This document shows positions 55,346 to 62,795 of a stretch of DNA of 64,000 bases, one piece after another. The notes below the pieces were generated by a model that saw only the letters and a program-made list of their open reading frames with translations, was not told the origin of the DNA and did not search any database. Source of the stretch: Ga0077523 sp038324085 (GTDB lineage: Bacteria; Pseudomonadota; Gammaproteobacteria; Burkholderiales; Ga0077523); assembly GCA_038324085.1 (NCBI GenBank), contig JBBQHP010000004.1, positions 1 to 64,000 of the forward strand, read 5' to 3'. Numbering within the stretch: position 1 is the stretch's first letter; each line of letters starts with the position of its first letter. The position numbers and the translations under genes were made by a program.

Positions 55346-56793
55346 GCGAGCTGGTGTTTCTGCTGGGCATACCCCTCATCGGTGCCGCGATGCTCGCGTG
55401 GCGCGGCGATCGTGCCGGCGCGCCCGAGCAGAACGCGATCCTGTCGGCCTGCACGTTGCTCGCGGCCTGCGCGTTGACGGTGCGCGTCATCGCCACCGGC
55501 CCGCAACTGTGGTGGCGGCAGTTGTTCTTCCTCGACGCGTTCAACGTCTTCCTCGTGGCGCTGACCGCGCTCGTGGGCTTCACGACCGCGCTGTTCAGCC
55601 GGCCCTACATGCGCATCGAGGCCGATCGCGGCCGGGTTGGTGCCGGTGGCCTGCGCCTCTATCACAGCATGTACCAGCTGTTCATGTTCACGCTGCTGCT
55701 GGCGCTCACGACCAACAACGTCGGCATTCTGTGGGTAGCGCTCGAGGGCGCGACCCTCGCCACGGTGCTGCTGGTCTCGCTCTACCGTACCCCGGCAAGC
55801 CTGGAGGCGGCGTGGAAGTACTTCATCCTCTGCGGGGTCGGCATCGCGCAGGCCCTGTTCGGTACCATCCTGCTCTACCTCGCGGCGGAGCGCGTGCTGG
55901 GTGCCGGGGGTAATGCGCTGCTGTGGACCCAGCTCAATGCGGTCAAAGGGGATCTGGAGCCCGCGGTGCTGTCGCTCGCTTTCGTATTCCTGCTGGTGGG
56001 CTACGGCACGAAGGCCGGCCTGGTTCCCTTGCACAACTGGCTGCCGGACGCGCACGCCGAAGGACCGACCCCCATCTCCGCGGTACTTTCCGGGCTGCTG
56101 CTCAACGTCGCCCTCTACGCCGTCGTGCGCAACAAGGTCCTGGTCGACGGGGCGCTCGGCAGCCACCTCGCAGGCAACCTGATGATGGGGTTCGGGCTGC
56201 TGTCGGTGACGGTGGCGGCGTTGTTCGTTGCGCGGCAGAAGGATATCAAGCGCCTGTTCGCCTGGTCGTCCATCGAGCACATGGGGATCATCACCTTCGC
56301 CTTCGGCATGGGCGGGCCGGTGGCGAACTTCGCCGGCCTGCTCCACATGACGGCACACTCGCTCACCAAGTCGGCGATCTTCTTCGCCGTGGGCCACGCG
56401 GCCCAGAAGGCGGGCACCCAGGCAATCGACGAGATTCGCGGCCTGGTCAACATGAGTCCCGCGGTCGGCTGGGGTCTCATGCTGGGCGTCATCGCGATCC
56501 TGGGCGTGCCGCCCTTCGGAGTGTTCACGGCGGAGTTCATGCTGCTCATCACCGCCATGCACCAGCAGCCATGGGCCGTGCCGATCCTGATTGCCGGGCT
56601 CGGCCTCGCCTTCGCTTCGATCTTCGGCAAGGTCCAGGGGATGGTATTCGGCTCCAGCACGATGGAAAGTCTCCCGCACGCTCCGGCCGCGACACCCGTG
56701 TTCGTGCATCTCGCCCTGGTGCTGCTGCTGGGTCTCTGGATTCCCTCCTGGCTGGCGGCCTGGTATCGCCAGGCCGCGCAGATGCTGGGGTGA
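55342..56793 (+). CDS. hyfF: Hydrogenase-4-like membrane subunit HyfF (antiporter-like)
   Basis: A 483-residue NuoN/MrpD-type proton channel with about 13-14 helices. It has YQLFMFTLLLALTTNNVGILWVALEGATLATVLLVSLY, LLVGYGTKAGLVPLHNWLPDAHAEGPTPISAVLSGLLLNVALY with a channel Lys, and KDIKRLFAWSSIEHMGIITFAFG. This gives the complex two antiporter-like subunits (with HyfB). HyfD, present in the E. coli hyf set, is absent. The stop lies 5 bases before hyfG. Confidence 0.9.
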   Translation: MSELVFLLGIPLIGAAMLAWRGDRAGAPEQNAILSACTLLAACALTVRVIATGPQLWWRQLFFLDAFNVFLVALTALVGFTTALFSRPYMRIEADRGRVGAGGLRLYHSMYQLFMFTLLLALTTNNVGILWVALEGATLATVLLVSLYRTPASLEAAWKYFILCGVGIAQALFGTILLYLAAERVLGAGGNALLWTQLNAVKGDLEPAVLSLAFVFLLVGYGTKAGLVPLHNWLPDAHAEGPTPISAVLSGLLLNVALYAVVRNKVLVDGALGSHLAGNLMMGFGLLSVTVAALFVARQKDIKRLFAWSSIEHMGIITFAFGMGGPVANFAGLLHMTAHSLTKSAIFFAVGHAAQKAGTQAIDEIRGLVNMSPAVGWGLMLGVIAILGVPPFGVFTAEFMLLITAMHQQPWAVPILIAGLGLAFASIFGKVQGMVFGSSTMESLPHAPAATPVFVHLALVLLLGLWIPSWLAAWYRQAAQMLG

Positions 56794-56798
56794 GCCGC

Positions 56799-58346
56799 AT
56801 GCATCCCGAGAACCTGCCCGTCGAGATCATCGGACTGCCCGGTGCGATGCCCATGTGGAGCGCGGAGGTCGACGCACGGTCGTGGCGTGTATGCGCCGAG
56901 ATCGCGGCGGCGGGCGAGGGCCATCTGGTGGCGCTGTGGGCGTCGGACCGGCGCGACCTCGACGGGGGATTCGAGGTCCGGTGTGCGCTCGCGATGACGG
57001 CGGGATTGCTGTGCGTGCGCTTGCCGCTGGCCGCCGACGCACCCGAATTTCCGGACATCGCCGACCTGTTTCCCGCAGCCGGGCGCATGCAGCGTGCGGC
57101 CCATGACCTGGTGGGGGTCGTGGCCCGCGATGCGCGTGACGCGCGACCGTGGCTGCGCCACGGCGCGTGGCCCGCGGACGTGCACCCGCTCAGGCGCGAT
57201 TTCGTGGCGCGCAACGTCTTCACCCCTGTCCCGGACGCCTACCCCTTCGTATCGGTGGCCGGCGACGGAGTGCACGAGATCCCCGTCGGGCCCGTGCACG
57301 CGGGCATCATCGAGCCCGGGCATTTCCGCTTCTCGGTGGTGGGCGAGCGGGTGATGCGGCTCGAACAGCATCTCGGGTACACGCACAAGGGCATCGAGAA
57401 GCGCTTCGAAACACTCGACCTGATCGACGGCGCACAGCTCGCGGGCCGGATCAGCGGCGACTCGACGGTGGCCTACGCGTGGGCTTATGCGATGGCCCTC
57501 GAATCGGCCTGCGCCGCCACGATCCCCGCGCGCGCGGCCTGGCTGCGCGCGCTGCTGCTCGAGCGTGAACGCGTCGCGAATCATCTCGGTGATCTGGGTT
57601 TTCTCGGCAACGATGCGGGCCTCGCGTTCGGACTCGCCCAGTTCTCCCGCCTGAAGGAACAATGGCTGCGGACAAACGCCGCCGTGTTCCGGCATCGCTA
57701 CCTCATGGACACCATCGTGCCCGGGGGTGTCGCGCACGATATCGCGATCGATGCCCTGGCCGAGATGCGCGAGACAATGGCCGAGGTGGAAATCGAAGTG
57801 CTTACCCTGCGCGGCATCTATGACGAACATTCCGGACTGCAGGATCGTTTTCTCGGCGCCGGAGTGGTGACGCCCGCACTCGCCCGCAGGCTGGGACTCA
57901 CCGGCCTGGTCGGGCGCGCCAGCGCCGTGGGCCGCGACCTCAGGGTCGATCATCCGTGCGCGCCGTGGGACGCTCTGTCCGTGCGGTTGTGCGCCGCGCA
58001 GGATGGCGACGTAGCGGCGCGGGTCGCGATCCGCTTCGAGGAATTGCTCGAATCCCTTCGCCTGCAGCGAGACATACTCGACCGGATGCCCGAAGGGTCG
58101 ATTCTGGCGGCGCTCCCGGAGCCGCCCGCCGGTGCCTTTGGCGCGGGCTGGGTCGAAGGCTGGCGCGGCGAAGTGCTGGTCGCGCTCGAAGCCGGACCGG
58201 AAGGGCGCATTCGCCGCTGCCACGCGCACGACCCGTCGTGGCAGAACTGGCCGTTGCTGGAGCACGCGGTCATCGGGAACATCGTCCCCGACTTCCCGCT
58301 CATCAACAAATCGTTCAACCTGAGCTACAGCGGAGTGGACTTGTAG
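56799..58346 (+). CDS. hyfG: HyfG-like large subunit lacking the NiFe ligands
   Basis: A 515-residue NuoC-NuoD-type fusion as in HycE/HyfG. The N-terminal part has FPAAGRMQRAAHDLVGV and VHPLRRDF (NuoC-like). The C-terminal part holds IIEPGHFRFSVVGERVMRLEQHLGYTHKGIEKRFETL and the ERERVANHLGDLGFLGND helix. In real group 4 hydrogenases, an RVCGIC motif follows and a DPCxxC ends the protein. Here residues 214-228 read LAGRISGDSTVAYAW, and the end is LSYSGVDL. No CxxC occurs anywhere, so it cannot hold nickel. It belongs to hydrogenase-related (Ehr-type) complexes. The reaction is unknown. Confidence 0.85.
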   Translation: MHPENLPVEIIGLPGAMPMWSAEVDARSWRVCAEIAAAGEGHLVALWASDRRDLDGGFEVRCALAMTAGLLCVRLPLAADAPEFPDIADLFPAAGRMQRAAHDLVGVVARDARDARPWLRHGAWPADVHPLRRDFVARNVFTPVPDAYPFVSVAGDGVHEIPVGPVHAGIIEPGHFRFSVVGERVMRLEQHLGYTHKGIEKRFETLDLIDGAQLAGRISGDSTVAYAWAYAMALESACAATIPARAAWLRALLLERERVANHLGDLGFLGNDAGLAFGLAQFSRLKEQWLRTNAAVFRHRYLMDTIVPGGVAHDIAIDALAEMRETMAEVEIEVLTLRGIYDEHSGLQDRFLGAGVVTPALARRLGLTGLVGRASAVGRDLRVDHPCAPWDALSVRLCAAQDGDVAARVAIRFEELLESLRLQRDILDRMPEGSILAALPEPPAGAFGAGWVEGWRGEVLVALEAGPEGRIRRCHAHDPSWQNWPLLEHAVIGNIVPDFPLINKSFNLSYSGVDL

Positions 58347-58348
58347 GC

Positions 58349-58861
58349 ATGCACACGATCCTGAAACAGATCGCGAAGACCGGCATCGTCACCGAAGCCC
58401 CCCCGGAGGCGGCGCCCCAGCTCCGCAATGCCGAACGGCGCCTGGCGCATCTGGTGCTGCGCCGCTTCGCGGGCGCGCTCGCCATACGTCACGTGGATGC
58501 GGGTTCGTGCAACGGCTGCGAGCTCGAGATCCATGCCTGCAGCAACCCCTACTACAACCTCGAGGGTCTCGGCATCCGATTCACCGCAAGCCCGCGGCAT
58601 GCCGACCTGCTGCTGGTCACGGGGCCGGTGTCGCGCCACATGGAACAAGCATTGCGCCGCACCTGGGATGCCGTGCCGGATCCGAAGCTCGTGGTGGCGA
58701 TCGGCGATTGCGGTTGCACCGGCGGCATCTTCGGCGAGAGCTACGCCAGCTGCGGCCGGGTCTCGAACGTGATTCCGGTGGACGTCACGGTGCCCGGCTG
58801 TCCGCCGACGCCGGTCGCGATCCTGCAAGGCATCATCACCGCCATCGCGCGCGATCGGTAG
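58349..58861 (+). CDS. hyfI: HyfI-like small subunit (NuoB-like) with 4Fe-4S ligands
   Basis: A 170-residue protein. The cluster cysteines are kept: Cys54 and Cys57 in DAGSCNGCELEIHA, Cys121 in IGDCGCTGG, and Cys151 in VPGCPPTP. This is the N2/proximal cluster site next to the large subunit. So electron transfer remains possible though the NiFe site is gone. It starts 2 bases after hyfG. HyfH/HycF and HyfA ferredoxin-type subunits are not in the operon, so the electron partner must come from elsewhere or be a different protein. Confidence 0.9.
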   Translation: MHTILKQIAKTGIVTEAPPEAAPQLRNAERRLAHLVLRRFAGALAIRHVDAGSCNGCELEIHACSNPYYNLEGLGIRFTASPRHADLLLVTGPVSRHMEQALRRTWDAVPDPKLVVAIGDCGCTGGIFGESYASCGRVSNVIPVDVTVPGCPPTPVAILQGIITAIARDR

Positions 58862-58864
58862 CGG

Positions 58865-59758
58865 ATGTCGCAGACGACCGGACGCCCGGACTGGGGCGCG
58901 CTCTCGCAGCGCCTGTGGCTCTATGCGCGGCTGGTCCGGCTCGATCGACCGATCGGGATCCTCCTGTTGCTCTGGCCGACGCTCTGGGCGCTCTGGATCG
59001 CGGGCAGCGGTCGCCCCGACTGGACAGTGGTTGCCATCTTCACCATCGGTACCGTGCTGATGCGCTCGGCGGGTTGCGCCATCAACGATTGGGCCGATCG
59101 CGATTTCGATCCGCTCGTCGCGCGCACGCGCGACCGTCCGCTGGCGGCTCGGCGTATCTCTGGTCGCGAGGCGCTGCTGGTGGCCGCGGTGCTTGCGCTG
59201 GCGGCCTTCCTGCTCATCCTGAAGCTCGATCCGCTGGTGATCGAACTGTCGGTCGTCGCGCTGTTTCTGGCGGCGAGCTATCCGTTCACCAAGCGATTCT
59301 TCGTATTGCCACAGGCCTACCTCGGCATCGCCTTCGGCTTCGGCATCCCGATGGCGTTTGCCGCGCTGCAAGGGCGCGTGCCGGGAATCGGTTGGCTGAT
59401 GCTCGCCGCCAGCATCGCCTGGACGCTCGCCTACGACACCGAATACGCGATGGTGGATCGCGACGACGACGTGAACATCGGCATTCGCACTGCCGCCATT
59501 CTGCTCGGCCGGTACGACGTCGCCGCAGTCATGCTGTGCCACGCGGCCTTCATCGCGTTGATGGCATGGGTGGGGATCGCGGCCGGACTGAGCGGTGCTT
59601 ACTTCGGTGGGCTCGTGGTGGCAGCGCTGCTGTGCGCGTGGCAATTCCGTATGATCCGGGAGCGCAGTCGGGCGGGTTGCTTCCGGGCGTTCCTGCACAA
59701 CAACTGGGTCGGCGCCGCCGTGTTTGCCGGTCTGGCGATCGAATCGATTCGAGCGTGA
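58865..59758 (+). CDS. ubiA: 4-Hydroxybenzoate polyprenyltransferase
   Basis: A 297-residue membrane prenyltransferase of ubiquinone synthesis. The first Asp-rich motif is GCAINDWADRDFDPLVARTRDRPLA, the second YDTEYAMVDRDDDVNIG. About eight hydrophobic helices. It starts 3 bases after hyfI, so it may be transcribed with the Hyf-like complex. ubiD, three genes on, acts in the same pathway. Confidence 0.94.
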   Translation: MSQTTGRPDWGALSQRLWLYARLVRLDRPIGILLLLWPTLWALWIAGSGRPDWTVVAIFTIGTVLMRSAGCAINDWADRDFDPLVARTRDRPLAARRISGREALLVAAVLALAAFLLILKLDPLVIELSVVALFLAASYPFTKRFFVLPQAYLGIAFGFGIPMAFAALQGRVPGIGWLMLAASIAWTLAYDTEYAMVDRDDDVNIGIRTAAILLGRYDVAAVMLCHAAFIALMAWVGIAAGLSGAYFGGLVVAALLCAWQFRMIRERSRAGCFRAFLHNNWVGAAVFAGLAIESIRA

Positions 59759-59862
59759 CGTTCTCGGTCGTGGCGCCGATGACGCAGCATCGATCATTCG
59801 ACGCCCGGTCCGCACGAGCGAAGCGGGGCACCGCAAGAGGGATCGACGGAGCGACGGGCACA

Positions 59863-60652
59863 ATGGATCTGGGATTGACGGGGAAGGTGGTGCTGGTCAC
59901 GGGCGGCAGTCGCGGGATCGGGTTCGCGTGCGCGGCAGCGTTCATGGTCGAAGGCGCGCAGGTGGCGCTGGTGTCGCGCAACGAAGCGCATCTCAAGGTG
60001 GCGGCGGCGCAATTGCACTCCGCCGGCGACTATCCGCCGGTGATCGTGGCGGCCGACCTGATCCGGGCCGACGAGGCACGCGATGCGATGCTCGAGGTCG
60101 AGCGCCGACTCGGGCCGGTGGACGTGCTGGTCAATTCTGCCGGTGCGGCAAAGCGCTATGCCTCCGAAGATCTCGACGCGGCCGCGCGGCATGCGGCGAT
60201 GGATGCCAAGTACTTCACCTATATCCACGCGATGGACGCGATCCATGCCAGGCATGGCGAGCCGCGGCAGCGGCGTCGTGGTCAACATCATCGGCATGGG
60301 TGGCAAGGTCGCCACGTCCACGCATCTGCCCGGGGGCGCCGCCAATTCGGCCCTGATGCTGGCGAGCGTCGGTCTGGCGCAGGTCTACGGACCGAAGGGT
60401 GTGCGCATCAACGCGATCAATCCGGGCGCGGTGCTGGGCGAGCGTCTCGATCTCGCTCTCGCGCTGGAGAGTGCCCGCTCGGGCACGGCGCCGGAAGAGG
60501 TCCTGGACTCGGGCCAGAAGCGGGTGCCGCTGGGCCGTTACGCGCAACCGGGCGACATCGCGCAGGTCACCGTGTTCCTCGCGTCCAGGCAGGCGTCCTA
60601 CGTCACCGGCGCGGTGATCCCGATGGATGGCGGATTGAGCGCGGTGCTGTGA
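59863..60652 (+). pseudogene. Short-chain dehydrogenase/reductase, frameshifted
   Basis: The ATG at 59863 opens an SDR: LTGKVVLVTGGSRGIGFACA, an acidic cofactor-specificity region (VSRNEAHLK), VDVLVNSAGAAKRYAS. After AIHAR an extra C (about 60253) shifts the frame. In the other frame the protein continues MASRGSGVVVNIIGMGGKVA, then AANSALMLASVGLAQ, INAINPGAVLGERLD and VTGAVIPMDGGLSA to the stop at 60652. The usual catalytic Tyr of YxxxK is not clear in this copy (AANSALMLA occupies that region), which suggests a divergent SDR even without the frameshift. Whether the extra base is real cannot be decided. Confidence 0.75.
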
Positions 60653-61302
60653 TGCGTGTCGCCGGCGTCTCCGTGGCCCTCGCGTTGTGCGGCGCTGCCG
60701 CGGGCGGCATCTACAAGTGGATCGACGACGGGGGGCGTACCCACTACGGCGACGCGCCGCCGACCGCCGGCGCGAACCGCTTGCGAGGCCTCACCAATGC
60801 CGAAGCGGTGGATCTCCGCTGGTACCCCGTTACTGGCACCGACGCGAAGGCGATGTGGCGGGCCATAGGCGCCAACGGTCCGAGGCGCGACGACGGCAAG
60901 TTCTTCGCGGCGCGCACGGACTGGAATCTCGGTTACCGCTATCAGACCCGCGTGCTCGATGGACAATGCCGTGTCACCGACGTCACGACCCGCCTCGCGG
61001 TGGTGATGCGGTTACCGCGCTGGGACGACGAGGCCGACGCGCCGCCGGACCTGCGCCAGCGGTGGCAGCGCTATCTCGAGGCGCTGCGCCTGCACGAGGA
61101 AGGCCATCGCGACAACGGTGTGGCGGCGACGAGTGAAGTGCAGGCGAAGCTTGGTGTGCTGCCGCCGCGCCCGGATTGCGGCGGATTCGACGCCGAGGCC
61201 CGCAACGTCGCGAGCGAGATCGTCGCCCGGTACGTGGAACGCGATCGCGAGTACGACCGCGTCACGGAACACGGCCGGACGCAGGGCGCGCGGTTCCCCT
61301 GA
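60652..61302 (+). CDS. Exported DUF4124 protein with HExxH-like (DUF922) domain
   Basis: A 216-residue protein. A short hydrophobic start (RVAGVSVALALCGAAAGG) precedes a DUF4124-type segment (GIYKWIDDGGRTHYGDAPP). The C-terminal part resembles DUF922: WNLGYRYQTRVLDGQCRVTDVTTRLAVVMRLPRW, then LRLHEEGHRDNGVAATSEVQ, where HEEGH fits a zinc metalloprotease HExxH. The signal is short, and export is inferred. The start overlaps the SDR stop (TGATG). Function not established. Confidence 0.78.
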   Translation: MRVAGVSVALALCGAAAGGIYKWIDDGGRTHYGDAPPTAGANRLRGLTNAEAVDLRWYPVTGTDAKAMWRAIGANGPRRDDGKFFAARTDWNLGYRYQTRVLDGQCRVTDVTTRLAVVMRLPRWDDEADAPPDLRQRWQRYLEALRLHEEGHRDNGVAATSEVQAKLGVLPPRPDCGGFDAEARNVASEIVARYVERDREYDRVTEHGRTQGARFP

Positions 61303-61313
61303 CCGGAATCAGC

Positions 61314-62777
61314 ATGCGCTATCACGATCTGCGCGACTTCATCGCGCAACTGGAACAGCGGGGCGAATTGAAGCGCGTGCGCACCGCCGTCTCGCCCCGG
61401 CTCGAGATGACCGAAATCTGCGATCGCGTGCTGCGTGCCCAGGGTCCGGCGATCCTGTTCGAGCAGCCGGCCGGGTTCGACATCCCGGTGCTCGCGAATC
61501 TGTTCGGCACGCCCAGACGCGTCGCCATGGGCATGGGTGAAGACTCGGTGGCAGCGCTGCGCGAAGTCGGCAAGCTGCTCGCGTATCTGAAGGAGCCGGA
61601 ACCGCCCAGCGGACTGAAAGATCTGTGGGACCGCCTGCCGGTGTTGAAGCAGGTGCTCAACATGGCTCCGAAGGTCCTCGCCAGCGCTCCCTGCCAGGAG
61701 ATCGTCTGGGAGGGTGCCGACGTGGACCTCGGGCGTCTGCCGGTGCAGACCTGCTGGCCGGGCGATGCCGGCCCGTTGATCACGTGGGGCCTGACGGTGA
61801 CGCGTGGCCCCGGCAAGACGCGACAGAATCTCGGCATCTATCGCCAGCAGGTGATCGCTCGCAACCAGGTGATCATGCGCTGGCTCGCTCATCGCGGCGG
61901 CGCGCTCGATTTCCGGGAACACACGCTGGCGCGACCGGGTGCGCCTTTTCCGGTGGCGGTCGCCCTCGGCGCCGATCCCGCGACGATCCTGGGTGCCGTG
62001 ACGCCCGTGCCGGACGCCCTCTCCGAGTACCAGTTCGCCGGCCTGCTGCGCGGCGCCAAGACCGAGCTCGTGAAGTGCCTCGGCAGCGATCTGCAGGTGC
62101 CCGCAAGTGCCGAGATCGTGCTCGAGGGGACGATCCGCGCGGGTGAGACTGCGCTCGAAGGCCCGTTCGGCGATCACACCGGCTACTACAACGAACGGGA
62201 GCATTTTCCCGTGCTCACCGTGGAACGCATCACGATGCGGCGCAATCCGATCTACCACTCCACTTATACCGGAAAGCCGCCCGACGAACCCGCGATCCTG
62301 GGCGTGGCGCTGAACGAAGTATTCGTTCCGTTGTTGATGAAGCAGTTTCCCGAGATCGTCGATTTCTACCTGCCGCCCGAGGGATGTTCCTATCGCCTGG
62401 CCGTGGTCTCGATGCGCAAACAGTATCCCGGGCACGCCAAGCGCGTCATGTTCGGCGTGTGGTCGTTCCTGCGTCAGTTCATGTACACCAAGATCATCGT
62501 CGTGACCGACGACGACGTGGACGTGCGCGACTGGAAGGAAGTGATCTGGGCGCTGACGACGCGCGTGGACCCCGCGCGCGATACCCTGCTCGTCGAAAAC
62601 ACGCCGATCGACTACCTGGATTTCGCGAGTCCCGTGTCCGGTCTGGGGTCGAAGATGGGCATCGACGCGACCAGCAAATGGCCCGGCGAGACAACGCGCG
62701 AGTGGGGACGGCCGATTGCCATGGACGACGATGTGAAGCGGCGCGTGGATGCGCTGTGGGGTGACCTGGGACTGTAG
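61314..62777 (+). CDS. ubiD: UbiD decarboxylase, 3-polyprenyl-4-hydroxybenzoate
   Basis: A 487-residue prenylated-FMN-dependent decarboxylase in ubiquinone synthesis. Landmarks are MRYHDLRDFIAQLEQRGELKRV, the PFGDHTGYYNEREHFPVLTVERI block, and TDDDVDVRDWKEVIWALTTRVDP. The Arg/Glu active-site residues lie in the second block. ATG 61314 gives the normal length. It acts downstream of UbiA (58.9 kb). No ubiX is in the window. Confidence 0.94.
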   Translation: MRYHDLRDFIAQLEQRGELKRVRTAVSPRLEMTEICDRVLRAQGPAILFEQPAGFDIPVLANLFGTPRRVAMGMGEDSVAALREVGKLLAYLKEPEPPSGLKDLWDRLPVLKQVLNMAPKVLASAPCQEIVWEGADVDLGRLPVQTCWPGDAGPLITWGLTVTRGPGKTRQNLGIYRQQVIARNQVIMRWLAHRGGALDFREHTLARPGAPFPVAVALGADPATILGAVTPVPDALSEYQFAGLLRGAKTELVKCLGSDLQVPASAEIVLEGTIRAGETALEGPFGDHTGYYNEREHFPVLTVERITMRRNPIYHSTYTGKPPDEPAILGVALNEVFVPLLMKQFPEIVDFYLPPEGCSYRLAVVSMRKQYPGHAKRVMFGVWSFLRQFMYTKIIVVTDDDVDVRDWKEVIWALTTRVDPARDTLLVENTPIDYLDFASPVSGLGSKMGIDATSKWPGETTREWGRPIAMDDDVKRRVDALWGDLGL

Positions 62778-62795
62778 CGGCGCGCCAGCCGGCGT

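Noticed and set aside
56115..58265. A 716-codon frame opposite hyfF/hyfG
   Set aside because: It crosses two real genes on the other strand and shows no motif. Shadow frame.
51645..58861. Functional formate hydrogenlyase or NiFe hydrogenase-4
   Set aside because: Large subunit has no nickel ligands, and no formate dehydrogenase or maturation genes (hyp) are present.
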